The notes under the pieces are model-generated. The model did no database searches. It was not told where the DNA came from and worked only from the letters and a program-made list of their open reading frames with translations. 64,000 nucleotides of DNA from an uncultured Alphaproteobacteria bacterium (GTDB lineage: Bacteria; Pseudomonadota; Alphaproteobacteria; Rhizobiales; Aestuariivirgaceae), in NCBI GenBank assembly GCA_945957365.1, contig CAMFKI010000023.1, positions 1 to 64,000 of the forward strand. Direction: 5' to 3'. Made by a program: the position numbers and the translations under genes. Within the stretch, counting starts at the first letter, position 1. Every line of letters begins with the position of its first letter. This document shows, one piece after another, positions 18,893 to 28,405 of this stretch.

Positions 18893-20100
18893 CCACGGAA
18901 GCCCTCGGCTTCGATGACGCCAAGGCCCGCCGCAACGCGCTGATCCTCGCCGCCTCGCAGGCGATCTTCGGCGCCACCTCGACGGCACTCGTCGTCACCT
19001 CCGGCCTCGTCGGTTCGACGCTGGCGCCGAGCCCCTCCTGGGCGACGCTGCCCATGGCGCTGTCGATCGTCGGCACGGCGCTCACCACCTTTCCGATCTC
19101 GCTGATGATGCGCCGCATCGGCCGCCGTCCGGGCTTCGTGCTCTGCGCGCTGGCGGGTGCTGCCGGCGCGCTCATTGGCGCCTATGCGATCTTCGAGCGC
19201 AGCTTCGGCCTGTTCCTGCTGGGCTGCCTCATCTCCGGCATCTACCAGGCATCGGCCTCCTATTACCGCTTCGCGGCGGCGGATACTGCGAGCCCCGAAT
19301 TCCGCCCCAAGGCGATCTCATGGGTGATGACCGGCGGCATCGTCGCGGCCCTCGTCGGCACCTTCATGGTGATGGCCACGACCAATCTCCTCGCGCCCGT
19401 CACCTTCGCCGGCACCTGGCTGGTGATGGGCCTCCTCGCGGTGGCAGGCGCCGGCATCCTGCTGTTCGTCGACATCCCGCTGACCCAGAAGCACGATGCG
19501 CCCTCTGGCCGGCCCCTCGGCGTGATCGCCAGCCAGCCGCGCTACATCGTGGCGGCGATGACGGCCATGCTCACCTTCGGCATCATGGTGCTGGTGATGA
19601 CCGCGACCCCCGTCGCCATGCTCGGCTGCGGCTTCTCGGTGAAGGATTCGAGCTGGGTCATCCAGTGGCATTCGCTCGCCATGTTCGTGCCGAGCTTCTT
19701 CACCGGCTCGCTGATCCAGCGCTTCGGGGCGGAGAAGATCTCCGCAATCGGCATGCTGCTGCTGGTGGGCGCCGCCGTCTCGGGGCTCATCGGCATTCAC
19801 TTCGAGAACTTCGCCATCGGGCTGATGCTGCTCGGTCTCGGCTGGAACTTCGGCTACATCGGCGGTACGACGATGCTCACCGAAACCTACGCGCCGGAAG
19901 AGAAGAACAAGGCCCAGGGCCTCAACGACTTCCTGGTCTTCACGGCGACCGCCATCACCTCGCTCATGGCCGGCAAGCTGCTCGCCTGGTTCGGCTGGGC
20001 GGGCGTCAACTACGCGGTGTTCCCGATGGTGGTGCTGGCCCTGGTGATGATCGTGTGGCTGGTGCGGCATCCTTACGGGAAGGTGGCACGGGCGGTTTGA
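18889..20100 (+). CDS. MFS transporter
   Basis: This 403-residue protein has twelve hydrophobic segments. The loop between helices 2 and 3 carries the major facilitator motif in the form MMRRIGRRPG. Related proteins in Hyphomicrobiales are annotated as generic MFS carriers; the substrate is unknown. It starts at GTG inside the nusB stop codon, so it belongs to the rib-nusB transcript. Riboflavin or a precursor as cargo is a speculation based on context. A family A repeat follows. Confidence 0.88.
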   Translation: MTTEALGFDDAKARRNALILAASQAIFGATSTALVVTSGLVGSTLAPSPSWATLPMALSIVGTALTTFPISLMMRRIGRRPGFVLCALAGAAGALIGAYAIFERSFGLFLLGCLISGIYQASASYYRFAAADTASPEFRPKAISWVMTGGIVAALVGTFMVMATTNLLAPVTFAGTWLVMGLLAVAGAGILLFVDIPLTQKHDAPSGRPLGVIASQPRYIVAAMTAMLTFGIMVLVMTATPVAMLGCGFSVKDSSWVIQWHSLAMFVPSFFTGSLIQRFGAEKISAIGMLLLVGAAVSGLIGIHFENFAIGLMLLGLGWNFGYIGGTTMLTETYAPEEKNKAQGLNDFLVFTATAITSLMAGKLLAWFGWAGVNYAVFPMVVLALVMIVWLVRHPYGKVARAV

Positions 20101-20102
20101 TT

Positions 20103-20204
20103 TTTTCTCCCGTCATCCCAGCGCAAGCTGGGACCCCGCTTTCTGTCCGCGTTGCCGGCGTCCGAAGCGAGGCCGCAGCTTTCGCTGGGGTGACGGGAGA
20201 AAAC
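20103..20204. repeat. REPIN-like inverted pair, family A, copy 2
   Basis: The left unit reads TCTCCCGTCATCCCAGCGCA and the right unit ends in GCTGGGGTGACGGGAGA, giving outer arms of about 18 matching bases. It lies between the convergent ends of the MFS gene and the next minus-strand gene and could terminate both. Confidence 0.75.
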
Positions 20205-20214
20205 AGGTATCGTT

Positions 20215-21279
20215 CTATGCCATCCGCAATCGTGGTGCGGGCTTCGGCCACAGCCACCGCCCGATCCGCCGCCCAAGCTTCGCCGCACCGAAGGCAAAGC
20301 CGGCGATCCACAGTACCAGCCACAGCGACCAGACGACCGCGGTCGTCATCATGCTGGCGAAGGTGAGGGCACCGCCGCCCAGCACCATCACGGCGCGCGT
20401 CGCCGTGCCGAAGCGGGCGGACAGCCTTGCGATCACGCCCATTTCCTCCGTCGATGTCGCCGTGCCGAGTGCCGCCACCGTGGTGCGGTAGCCGGCATTG
20501 CTGCCGATCGTCGCCACATTGCTGCCGAGGCCTTCGAGCGTCGTAACGGCCTCCGCCTTCAGCACGCGGCCCGAGGCGGCGCGCGCCGTGGCGAGGTCGA
20601 GCCGCGCCATGGAGGTTCCGACCAGCCGCAGGGCTTCGCCGTCGAGCGCATTGGCGGCCACCACGCCCACCTCGCGGGCGAGCAGGGGCGACAGGCGGCC
20701 GGCGCGCTTCACCGCCTTCAGCGTGCTGACACCGGCCTTCTCCGGCCCGGTGGCGCCCAGCGTCGCCACCGTCGCCGCGGTGAGGCCGAGTCCCACGGTC
20801 GCCAGGCCGATGACGAGCGGATCGACCTCCTGGCCCGCGACGTAACGCGAGGCTTGGTCGTAGAGGTCGCGCACGTCACCGACCCCGGTGAGGTCGGCGG
20901 CCACCGCACCCGCAAGGGCCGCTTCATTGGGCGCATTGCCGGTGAGGAAGCCGTTCCACGCGTCGCTGCCGGTGCGGGCGGAGGCCTCGTCCTGCGCCGC
21001 CCGGATGCGCGCCGTGAGGCCGGGGGTGAGCTGAATCCCGCGCTCGCCCGCCAGCTGGGCGATGGAGGCGGCGAGGTCCTCGTCATGGGCGGCCAGCGCC
21101 CGCTCGGCGGCGGCAGCGTAGTCGTCGGTGGTCTTGTGGCTGAGGAGATAGGCAGCGGTGGCGGCCTCGTCGCGCGGGCCGAGGAGATACCCCGCGGCCG
21201 CCAGCCCGCGGCCCAGCGCGAGCTCCCCCAGCACCACCATGACGACAGCGAAAACCACGCCTGCAAGCCAGAATTTCAC
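20215..21279 (-). CDS. Uncharacterised membrane protein adjacent to hppA
   Basis: I do not recognise this 354-residue protein. It has an N-terminal membrane segment (WLAGVVFAVVMVVLGELALG), a long polar Ala-rich region including helical AAAAERALAAHDEDLAASIA, a central hydrophobic stretch (PLVIGLATVGLGLTAATVAT), and a strong C-terminal segment (AVVWSLWLVLWIAGFAFGAA) followed by a basic tail. GTG 21279 is chosen because GAGGGGGAC precedes it and the signal-like helix starts there. It is divergent from hppA across a 209-base gap, so shared control is possible. The function is unknown. Confidence 0.75.
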   Translation of the reverse strand: MKFWLAGVVFAVVMVVLGELALGRGLAAAGYLLGPRDEAATAAYLLSHKTTDDYAAAAERALAAHDEDLAASIAQLAGERGIQLTPGLTARIRAAQDEASARTGSDAWNGFLTGNAPNEAALAGAVAADLTGVGDVRDLYDQASRYVAGQEVDPLVIGLATVGLGLTAATVATLGATGPEKAGVSTLKAVKRAGRLSPLLAREVGVVAANALDGEALRLVGTSMARLDLATARAASGRVLKAEAVTTLEGLGSNVATIGSNAGYRTTVAALGTATSTEEMGVIARLSARFGTATRAVMVLGGGALTFASMMTTAVVWSLWLVLWIAGFAFGAAKLGRRIGRWLWPKPAPRLRMA

Positions 21280-21488
21280 GCCGTCCCCCTCGGTGTCCAA
21301 TTGGAGGAATATAAACCTAAATTGCGCCAGGAATATGTCCAGAACGGGCCTTTCTGATGGGATTTTCTGGTGGTTGCCTCCACGCCCCCGATGCGGCATA
21401 CCGTCTCCCACCTTCCGGGGCAGGGATAATGCGGATGATTCCGCGAACGGGGCTCCTGGGGAAACGCGAACAAACACAAGGGTTTATC

Positions 21489-23588
21489 ATGACCACTGCA
21501 CTCTGGCTGATCGTGCTCGCAGGCGCGCTCTCCATCGTGTACGGCATCGTGACGACGCGCAGCCTGATGGCTGCGGACGCCGGCTCGGCCCGTATGCAGG
21601 AGATTTCCGCGGCCGTGCGCGAAGGCGCCAAGGCCTATCTCAACCGTCAGTACACGACCATCGGCATCGTCGGCGTGGTGATCTTCGTCCTCGCCTTCTT
21701 CCTGCTCGGCAAGTGGTCGGCCATCGGCTTCGCCATCGGCGCGATCCTCTCCGGCCTCGCGGGCTTCATCGGCATGAACGTCTCGGTGCGCGCCAACGTG
21801 CGCGTGGCGCAGGCGGCCACCAAATCTCTCGCGGGCGGCCTCGACCTCGCCTTCAAGGCGGGTGCGGTCACGGGTCTCCTCGTCGCCGGCCTGGGCCTGC
21901 TCGGCGTCACACTCTACTTCGGCTTCCTCAAGGACACGCTGGGCATGGACCCGACGAGCCGTCAGGTCATCAACGCGCTGGTGTCGCTGTCCTTCGGCGC
22001 CTCGCTCATCTCGATCTTCGCGCGTCTCGGCGGCGGCATCTTCACCAAGGGTGCGGATGTCGGCGGCGACATGGTCGGCAAGGTCGAGGCCGGCATTCCG
22101 GAAGATGACCCGCGCAACCCCGCCACCATCGCCGACAATGTCGGTGACAATGTCGGCGACTGCGCCGGCATGGCGGCCGACCTGTTCGAGACCTATGTGG
22201 TGACGACGGTTGCCACCATGGTGCTCGCGGCGATCTCGCTTCCCGACGCCTACAAGCTCGCCGGCATGGTCCTGCCGCTGGCGATCGGCGGCGCCTGCGT
22301 GGTGACCTCGATCATCGGCACCTATTTCGTCAAGCTCGGCGCCAACAACAACATCATGGGCGCGCTCTACAAGGGCGTGATCGCGACGGGCGTTCTCTCG
22401 CTGATCGCGCTGTACCCGGTGATCACCCTGGTGTTCGGCGGCATGGGCGTCGACCTCGGCGGCTTCACCCCGATGCACCTGTTCTGGTGCGGCGTGGTGG
22501 GTCTCCTCATCACCGCGGCGATCATCTGGATCACCGAATACTACACCGGCACCGGCAAGCGCCCGGTGAACTCCATCGCCGAAGCCTCGATCACCGGTCA
22601 CGGCACCAACGTGATCCAGGGCCTCGCGGTCTCGATGGAAGCCACCGCCCTTCCGGCCCTCGTGATCGTCGCCGGCATCATCGTGACCTACGGCCTCGCC
22701 GGCCTGTTCGGCACGGCGGTCGCGGTTGCGACCATGCTGGCCATCGCCGGCATGATCGTGGCGCTCGACGCCTTCGGCCCGGTCACTGACAACGCCGGTG
22801 GCATCGCCGAAATGGCGGGCCTGCCTAAGGAAGTGCGCCACAACACCGACGCGCTGGACGCCGTGGGCAACACGACGAAGGCCGTGACCAAGGGCTATGC
22901 CATCGGTTCGGCCGGCCTCGGCGCGCTGGTGCTGTTCGCCGCCTATACCCAGGACCTCAAGACCTTCTTCTCGGACGTGCCGGTCAACTTCGACCTGTCG
23001 AGCCCGTGGGTGGTCGTGGGCCTGATCTTCGGTGGCCTGCTGCCCTACCTGTTCGGCGGCATGTCGATGACGGCGGTGGGCCGTGCGGCCCAGGCGGTCG
23101 TCGTCGAGGTGCGCCGCCAGTTCAAGGAGAAGCCGGGCATCATGACCGGCAAGGACAAGCCTGACTACGGCCGCGCCGTGGACATGCTGACGCGCGCCGC
23201 CATCAAGGAGATGATCATCCCGTCGCTCCTTCCGGTGCTGTCGCCGATCGTCGTCTACTTCGTGATCAAGGCCATCGCCGGCCAGGCTGCGGCCTTCTCG
23301 GCCGTGGGTGCCATGCTGATGGGCGTGATCGTGACGGGCCTGTTCGTCGCCATCTCGATGACGGCGGGCGGCGGCGCCTGGGACAATGCGAAGAAGTCCT
23401 TCGAGGACGGCTTCGTCGACTCCCACGGCGTGAAGCACTTCAAGGGTTCCGACGCCCACAAGGCCTCGGTGACGGGTGATACCGTCGGCGACCCCTACAA
23501 GGACACGGCGGGCCCCGCCGTGAACCCGATGATCAAGATCACCAACATCGTGGCGCTTCTGCTGCTGGCCGTTCTGGCTGGTCACTGA
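21489..23588 (+). CDS. hppA: Potassium-independent membrane proton pyrophosphatase
   Basis: HppA couples pyrophosphate hydrolysis to proton pumping across the inner membrane. The 699-residue protein has about 16 membrane helices and the conserved cytosolic substrate loops ([53 protein letters not shown] and [19 protein letters not shown]). The diagnostic GNTTKA motif carries Lys where potassium-dependent enzymes have Ala, so potassium-independent proton pumping is predicted. The start is ATG 21489 (MTTALW), the family's usual N-terminus. It is monocistronic with a strong terminator after it. Confidence 0.96.
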   Translation: MTTALWLIVLAGALSIVYGIVTTRSLMAADAGSARMQEISAAVREGAKAYLNRQYTTIGIVGVVIFVLAFFLLGKWSAIGFAIGAILSGLAGFIGMNVSVRANVRVAQAATKSLAGGLDLAFKAGAVTGLLVAGLGLLGVTLYFGFLKDTLGMDPTSRQVINALVSLSFGASLISIFARLGGGIFTKGADVGGDMVGKVEAGIPEDDPRNPATIADNVGDNVGDCAGMAADLFETYVVTTVATMVLAAISLPDAYKLAGMVLPLAIGGACVVTSIIGTYFVKLGANNNIMGALYKGVIATGVLSLIALYPVITLVFGGMGVDLGGFTPMHLFWCGVVGLLITAAIIWITEYYTGTGKRPVNSIAEASITGHGTNVIQGLAVSMEATALPALVIVAGIIVTYGLAGLFGTAVAVATMLAIAGMIVALDAFGPVTDNAGGIAEMAGLPKEVRHNTDALDAVGNTTKAVTKGYAIGSAGLGALVLFAAYTQDLKTFFSDVPVNFDLSSPWVVVGLIFGGLLPYLFGGMSMTAVGRAAQAVVVEVRRQFKEKPGIMTGKDKPDYGRAVDMLTRAAIKEMIIPSLLPVLSPIVVYFVIKAIAGQAAAFSAVGAMLMGVIVTGLFVAISMTAGGGAWDNAKKSFEDGFVDSHGVKHFKGSDAHKASVTGDTVGDPYKDTAGPAVNPMIKITNIVALLLLAVLAGH

Positions 23589-23601
23589 GCACACTGCTAA
23601 C

Positions 23602-23630
23602 CCCCGCCCGCGCATTGCGGGCGGGGATTT
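23602..23630 (+). terminator. Rho-independent terminator after hppA
   Basis: CCCCGCCCGC and GCGGGCGGGG form a perfect 10-bp stem with a 5-base loop, followed by ATTTCTCTT. It begins 13 bases after the hppA stop codon. Confidence 0.85.
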
Positions 23631-23638
23631 CTCTTGAT

Positions 23639-23728
23639 GGCGTCATCCCGGCGAAGGCCGGGATCCAGCTTTTGTCCACGCGATCGGGCGCCCAGAGCTG
23701 GATCCCGGCCCTCGCCAGGATGACGCCA
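23639..23728. repeat. REPIN-like inverted pair, family A, copy 3
   Basis: GGCGTCATCCCGGCGAAGGC at the left is answered by CCTCGCCAGGATGACGCC at the right. Internal arms GGGATCCAGCTTTT and AGAGCTGGATCCC are also inverted. It fills the hppA-ROK kinase gap immediately before the kinase start. Confidence 0.75.
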
Positions 23729-23748
23729 AATTTTTTGATGTGTGGACC

Positions 23749-24645
23749 ATGCTGATCGGAATCGACTGGGGCGGCACCAAGATCGAGGGCGTTGCGATGG
23801 AGCGCGACGGGCGCGAGCTCATGCGCCTGCGCGAGGCGACGCCGCGCCATGACTATGATGGCTGCCTGAAGGCCATCCGCACCATGGTCGATGCGCTGGA
23901 GCGGAAGACCGGTCGGCAGGGCAAGGTGGGGATCGGCATTCCCGGCTCCCTCGAACCGAAGAGCCGGCTCGGCAAGGGCGCCAGCTCGACGTGGATCCTC
24001 GGCAAGCCGGTGGAGGCCGACCTCCTCAAGGCGCTGGAGCGCGAGATCAGGGTCGAGAACGATGCCGACTGCTTCGCGGCGTCCGAGGCCGTGGACGGGG
24101 CAGGAGCCGGCTACAACGTCGTCTTCGCGGTGATCCTCGGGTCCGGTGTGGGCGCGGGGATCGCGGTGAACGGCCGTGCCCATCACGGGCCCAACAATTC
24201 CGGCGGCGAGTGGGGCCACAATCCGCTGCCCTTTCCGGACACCACCGAGATTCCCGGCAAGCCCTGCTACTGCGGCCGCGTCGGCTGCATCGAGACATGG
24301 TGCTCGGGGAGAGCCTTCGAAGCTCAGTACACGGAGCATAAGGGCGTCGAGCTGAAGGCCGCCGAGATCATGGCGCTGAAGCGCCAGGGCGACCACCTCG
24401 CCAACCTGCTGTGGCGGCGCTACATCGACCGGGTGGCGCGCGGGCTCGCCACCGTCGTCAACGCGCTGGACCCCGACGTCTTCGTCATGGGCGGCGGCAT
24501 GTCGAACGTCGACGAGCTTTACGACGACCTGCCTCCGGCGCTCGCCGCGCGCACATTCTCGACCGTGTTCCACACGCCCATCCTGCGCAACAGGCATGGC
24601 GATGCGAGCGGCGTGCGCGGTGCGGCCTGGCTGTGGAAGGACTGA
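23749..24645 (+). CDS. ROK family sugar kinase (fructokinase-like)
   Basis: The 298-residue cytoplasmic kinase has the phosphate motif IDWGGTK, the catalytic-Asp region VENDADCFAASE, GSGVGAGIAV, and the ROK zinc-site region GHNPLPFP followed by CYCGRVGCIETWCSG. The Cys/His set is complete. Members phosphorylate fructose, glucose, mannose or N-acetylhexosamines; the sequence resembles Mak-type fructokinases. ATG 23749 is preferred to the GTG three codons upstream. It ends one base before the next ATG spacer and forms an operon with the phosphatase-like gene. Confidence 0.9.
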   Translation: MLIGIDWGGTKIEGVAMERDGRELMRLREATPRHDYDGCLKAIRTMVDALERKTGRQGKVGIGIPGSLEPKSRLGKGASSTWILGKPVEADLLKALEREIRVENDADCFAASEAVDGAGAGYNVVFAVILGSGVGAGIAVNGRAHHGPNNSGGEWGHNPLPFPDTTEIPGKPCYCGRVGCIETWCSGRAFEAQYTEHKGVELKAAEIMALKRQGDHLANLLWRRYIDRVARGLATVVNALDPDVFVMGGGMSNVDELYDDLPPALAARTFSTVFHTPILRNRHGDASGVRGAAWLWKD

Positions 24646-24646
24646 C

Positions 24647-25420
24647 ATGAACGAGAGATTCGATTTCGGCCTCGCCCTCGTGCAGGAGGCAGGCAAGGTG
24701 GCGCTCGGCTACTTCAACGCGCGCGACCAGCTCACCGTGCACAACAAGGGCCCGCAGGACCTTGCCAGCGAGGCGGACCTCAACACAGAGCTCCTGATCC
24801 GCGACCGCCTCGCCAAGGCCTTCCCCCAGGATGCCTTCCTCGGCGAAGAGACGCAGCCCACCGAATACACAGCGGGGCAGGGCATCTGGGTGGTCGACCC
24901 CATCGACGGCACGCAGCCCTTCATCCTCGGCATGACCAGCTGGTGCGTGTCGATCGGCTTCATGCAGGACGGCGTCATCCAGTTCGGCATGGTCTTTGCC
25001 CCGGCGCGCGGTGAACTCTTCGCGGGCGGCCGTGGCATCCCGGCGACGCTCAATGGCAAGCCGATCCATGTCAGCAAGGCGAAGTCGGTGCGCGAGGGCA
25101 TCACCTATGCCGGCTATTCGCCGAAAAGCGGTCCGGATGATTTCTTGCCCGGCTTCACGCGCCTGCTCGAGAAGGGCGGCATGTTCTATCGCGACGGCTC
25201 GGGCGCGCTTGGACTTTGCTATGTGGCGGCGGGCCGCCTCGTCGGCTTTTTCGAACCGCTCATCAAGTCATGGGATGCGCTCGGCGCGATCGCCGTTTGT
25301 GAAGGCGCCGGGGCGAAGGTCAGCGACTTCCTCGCCGATGACGGGCTGTTCAAGGGCAACAGCCTGATCGTGGCGCCGCCTGCGGTGTTTGGCGAGATCG
25401 AGGGGATCGTGAGGGGGTAG
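24647..25420 (+). CDS. Inositol monophosphatase family protein (possibly histidinol-phosphatase)
   Basis: This 257-residue enzyme has the metal motifs of the FIG superfamily: GEE in AFLGEETQP, DPIDGTQPFILG and the C-terminal SWDALGAI. Such enzymes dephosphorylate inositol monophosphate, histidinol phosphate (HisN type) or similar small phosphates, using magnesium in the cytoplasm. The replacement of Asn by Pro after DPIDGTQ departs from the commonest DPIDGTxNF form and is noted. It starts one base after the ROK kinase stop codon, so co-expression is expected. The substrate is not resolved. Confidence 0.87.
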   Translation: MNERFDFGLALVQEAGKVALGYFNARDQLTVHNKGPQDLASEADLNTELLIRDRLAKAFPQDAFLGEETQPTEYTAGQGIWVVDPIDGTQPFILGMTSWCVSIGFMQDGVIQFGMVFAPARGELFAGGRGIPATLNGKPIHVSKAKSVREGITYAGYSPKSGPDDFLPGFTRLLEKGGMFYRDGSGALGLCYVAAGRLVGFFEPLIKSWDALGAIAVCEGAGAKVSDFLADDGLFKGNSLIVAPPAVFGEIEGIVRG

Positions 25421-25448
25421 CCTTTCGCAGGCTCACATTCACTTTATG

Positions 25449-25535
25449 CCGTCATCCCGGCGAAAGCCGGGACCCCGCTTTCTTTCTCCCGAATGCTGAA
25501 CCGAAGCGGGGCCCAGCTTTCGCTGGGGTGACGCC
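25449..25535. repeat. REPIN-like inverted pair, family A, copy 4
   Basis: CCGTCATCCCGGCGAAAGCC at the left and CAGCTTTCGCTGGGGTGACG at the right form the same inverted pair as the other family A copies. It lies between the convergent ends of the phosphatase-like gene and the amidohydrolase gene. Confidence 0.75.
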
Positions 25536-25549
25536 ACGATAAGACGGCA

Positions 25550-26683
25550 CTAGGAAACCGGATGCCACCACCTGCCGCCGAGCACCACGCCGCGCGAGGT
25601 GATGCGCTGGCGGCCTTCGAGGTGTTCGCCGACCACGTCGACGTAATCGAAGTTCCCGTCATCGACAGACAGCAGGGTCGCATCGCCGACGCTGCCCGGC
25701 TTGAGGCTGCCGAGTTCGGGGCGCTTCAGCGCGAAGGCAGCATTTTCCGTCGAGGCCTTGATGACGTCTGGGAGGCTCATGCCGAGACAGAGGAACTTCG
25801 ACATGGTGGTGACCTGGTCGAAGGCCGGCCCGTTGATGCACAGCGCGTGCACGTCGGAGGAAATCGTGTCGGGCGGGAAGCCGTTGGCCAGCATCGCCCG
25901 TGCCGTCCTGAAGGCAAACGAGCCCATGCCGTGTCCGATGTCGAACAGCACGCCGCGCCTGCGCGCCGCCAGCACCGCCTGCTTCACCGTGCCCTGGGCC
26001 GTGGCCGGCGAATTGGGGAAGGGGCGGAAGGCGTGCGTCAGCACGTCGCCGGGACGCAGCATGGCGATCACCTCCTCGTAGGAGGGCGGCGGCTCGTCGA
26101 TGTGGGCCATCAGCGGCAGGCCGGTTTCCTCCGCCACCTGCAGCGCGATGTTGAGGGGAGCGACACCCTGGTCGCCCGAGGCATGGCGCCCGACGCGCAC
26201 CTTTATGCCGACGATCACGTCGCGGTTGGCGTCCGCCACCTGTGCGGCGGTGACAGGGTCCATCAAGCGGATGTCCTCGCTCTCGCCCACCATCACGGTG
26301 TTCGAGAAACCGTAGATGCCGGCGTGGCTCACATGCAGGTAGGCGAGGATGCGAACCTGCGAGCGTTCGATCACGTGCTTGCGGAAGCCCATGAAGTTGC
26401 CGGGGCCGGCGGAGCCGGTGTCGACCGCGGTGGTGACCCCGGAGGTGCGGCAGAATTCCTCGGCATCGATGCCGAGCGAGGTGCCGCCCCAGTAGACGTG
26501 AGTGTGGAGATCGATGAGACCGGGCGTGACGATCAGGCCCGACACGTCGCGTACGTCCGCCGTGGCGCTGTCGAGACGCGGTGCGATCGCCGCCACCTTG
26601 CCCTTGGCAAAGCCCACGTCACGGATGGCGTCCAGTTTCTGGCCGGGATCGATGACCCGGCCGCCCCTCAGGATGAGTTCCAT
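25550..26683 (-). CDS. Amidohydrolase/deacetylase family metallohydrolase
   Basis: The 377-residue enzyme has the amidohydrolase fold signatures: GLIDLHTHVYWG (metal His-x-His), a likely carboxylated lysine in VGIKVRVGR, the metal His in LMAHIDEPP, a further His region GDVLTHAFRPF, and the catalytic Asp in TISSDVHA. A short beta-sandwich is formed by both termini. It resembles the dihydroorotase-like deacetylase group that acts on N-acyl amino acids; the precise substrate is unknown. It stands alone, divergent from nothing and followed upstream by bamE on the same strand with an 18-base gap, so the two may share a transcript. Confidence 0.88.
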   Translation of the reverse strand: MELILRGGRVIDPGQKLDAIRDVGFAKGKVAAIAPRLDSATADVRDVSGLIVTPGLIDLHTHVYWGGTSLGIDAEEFCRTSGVTTAVDTGSAGPGNFMGFRKHVIERSQVRILAYLHVSHAGIYGFSNTVMVGESEDIRLMDPVTAAQVADANRDVIVGIKVRVGRHASGDQGVAPLNIALQVAEETGLPLMAHIDEPPPSYEEVIAMLRPGDVLTHAFRPFPNSPATAQGTVKQAVLAARRRGVLFDIGHGMGSFAFRTARAMLANGFPPDTISSDVHALCINGPAFDQVTTMSKFLCLGMSLPDVIKASTENAAFALKRPELGSLKPGSVGDATLLSVDDGNFDYVDVVGEHLEGRQRITSRGVVLGGRWWHPVS

Positions 26684-26701
26684 GGGGGCGAGCCTAGCAG
26701 G

Positions 26702-27172
26702 CTACAGCTTGTTTTGCAGCATCGGGGTGTTGGTCAGGCTCTTGGAGCTGCGCAGCAGGGCGCTGATGATCGAGGTGTCCTCGCCATAGACGGGGGTCTG
26801 GTTGGTGTTGATGTCGACCACGCGGCCGTCCTGCAGGCCGTACTGGGCATAGCTCTTCACCTTGCCGTCCTCGCTGAAGCGGATGGCGATCACCGTGCGG
26901 TCGGTTTCGGTGGTGACGAAGGCCTTGCTGACGGTCGTCGAGGTTATGTAGTAGTAGCTGTCGCCCTTGAACTGCACCGAGGCCGTGGTGGAGGGCGTGC
27001 CCATGATGCCTTCCACTTCCATCTTCGTCATGCCGTTCGAAATCTGGTCGAAGGCGCCGGGCTTGGGTATGTAGCCCCGGTGCTCGACGTCGGGCGTGCA
27101 GCCCGCGACAACGAGGGCCAGGCCCAGTGCGGCGAACAAACGGGTGGCGAAGCGCGTCTTGGTAATCTGCAT
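26702..27172 (-). CDS. bamE: Outer membrane assembly lipoprotein BamE (SmpA/OmlA)
   Basis: BamE is a small lipoprotein of the BAM complex that inserts beta-barrel proteins in the outer membrane. The 156-residue precursor has a signal peptide ending in the lipobox LVVAGC. The SmpA/OmlA domain follows, with GAFDQISNGMTKMEVEGIMG and VIAIRFSEDGKVKSY. I use ATG 27172 because the lipoprotein signal starts there; an upstream extension lacks features. It is divergent from the bc1 chaperone gene, an order conserved in Hyphomicrobiales. Confidence 0.92.
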   Translation of the reverse strand: MQITKTRFATRLFAALGLALVVAGCTPDVEHRGYIPKPGAFDQISNGMTKMEVEGIMGTPSTTASVQFKGDSYYYITSTTVSKAFVTTETDRTVIAIRFSEDGKVKSYAQYGLQDGRVVDINTNQTPVYGEDTSIISALLRSSKSLTNTPMLQNKL

Positions 27173-27254
27173 GGGCCGCAATCTGATCCTAATCCCCTGA
27201 CCGGCGGAATCGTATAAGAAACTCGTGAACCATCTCTTCCGTAGCCGCAAAGAC

Positions 27255-27782
27255 ATGATCCTGAAACGACTTTTCACCCGCTCCCCGGCCCCTGAGCGCC
27301 GCTGTTACGAGGCAATTGTGGCTGCCGCGCGGCACCCTGCCTTTTACGCGCAATGGTCGGTGCCGGACACGCTGGACGGGCGATTCGACATGGTCGCGCT
27401 CCACACCTTCCTGGTGCTGGACCGCCTGAAGGGGGCCCAGTCGGGGTTCCGCCAGGCGCTGGTCGATGAATTCTTCCGCGACATGGACCGGTCGCTGCGC
27501 GAACTTGGCGTGGGCGATCTCTCGGTGGGCAAGAAGGTGCGCAAGATGGCCGAGGCCTTCTATGGCCGGGTTGCCGCCTATGATGCCGCACTTGCTGCCG
27601 GCGGCGCCGAGCTGGTCGACGCCGTGGCGCGGAACCTGTTTCCCGATGATCCCGAAGCGGCGCGCCCGGCAGGCGCCAGCCGCCTTGCGGACTACATGCA
27701 GCAGCAGCGCCGTCACCTGGCGGCGCAGGAAGCCGGCGCCATCGCCGGAGGTCAGGTCAGTTTCGAGGAGCCGAGGCCATGA
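27255..27782 (+). CDS. Ubiquinol-cytochrome c chaperone family protein
   Basis: The 175-residue helical protein matches the CBP3-like chaperone family that assists cytochrome bc1 assembly: RRCYEAIVAAARHPAFY, then VALHTFLVLDRLKG and RDMDRSLRELGVGDLSVGKK. ATG 27255 gives the normal N-terminus (MILKRLF); a GTG ten codons upstream is possible. It overlaps the next gene by 4 bases. The chaperone-yceD-plsX-fabH order is typical of alphaproteobacteria. Confidence 0.9.
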   Translation: MILKRLFTRSPAPERRCYEAIVAAARHPAFYAQWSVPDTLDGRFDMVALHTFLVLDRLKGAQSGFRQALVDEFFRDMDRSLRELGVGDLSVGKKVRKMAEAFYGRVAAYDAALAAGGAELVDAVARNLFPDDPEAARPAGASRLADYMQQQRRHLAAQEAGAIAGGQVSFEEPRP

Positions 27783-28294
27783 AGAATCGCACCCCCCACA
27801 TCGAATTCTCCCGCCCGCTTCAGGTCGACCGCGTGCCGAAGCTGGGCAGCACGGAAAAGCTCGCCGCCGAACCCGAGGAGCTGAAGGCGCTGGCGAAGCG
27901 CTTCAGGATTCCGGCTCTCCACGCGCTCACCGCCGAGATCCGCGCCACACCCTGGCGCGGCGGCGGGATGAAGCTCGAGGGGCACATCACGGCGGATCTG
28001 GAACAGGTGTCCGTCATCAGCCTCGAATCCTTCCGGGAGACCGTGTCGGTGCCGCTGGCGCGCTATTTCCTGCCGCCGGGGGCAGTGGTGGACAATGACC
28101 AGGAGGACGACGCCGACCCCATCGAGAACGGCTACATCGATCTCGGTGAGGTGGTGGCGGAGACCCTGGCGCTGGATCTCGACCCTTATCCGCGCAGGCC
28201 CGGCGAAGCTTTCCCGGACCATGTCGAGGACGATGGTGCGGCGGCCCGCTCGCCGTCGCCCTTCGCCATCCTGGCGGCCAAGAAGAACCCATGA
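27779..28294 (+). CDS. YceD/DUF177 family protein
   Basis: The 171-residue protein belongs to the DUF177 (YceD) family, known elsewhere to affect 23S rRNA processing. The family's C-terminal acidic patch (DNDQEDDADPIENGYIDLGE) and DLDPYPRRPGEAF are seen. In many bacteria rpmF (L32) follows yceD, but here the 111-base gap before plsX contains no such gene. It starts in the stop codon of the chaperone gene. Confidence 0.88.
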   Translation: MKNRTPHIEFSRPLQVDRVPKLGSTEKLAAEPEELKALAKRFRIPALHALTAEIRATPWRGGGMKLEGHITADLEQVSVISLESFRETVSVPLARYFLPPGAVVDNDQEDDADPIENGYIDLGEVVAETLALDLDPYPRRPGEAFPDHVEDDGAAARSPSPFAILAAKKNP

Positions 28295-28405
28295 CGCTGC
28301 GGAATACTGCTCCCTGCCGTTTTTGGAATGACTTTCCCAAGGCAATCTCCTAAGGCTTGAGGCAACGTTCAGGCAGGTTTCGGCCTGCCGCGCGGGGCGC
28401 CACGG

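Noticed and set aside
21276..23615. Long minus-strand frame opposite hppA
   Set aside because: It is composed of His/Asp/Arg-rich low-complexity sequence opposite a well-conserved hppA; it is a shadow frame.
28295..28405. rpmF (L32) between yceD and plsX
   Set aside because: The position is usual in other bacteria, but no frame encoding a zinc-ribbon-like L32 exists in the 111 bases.
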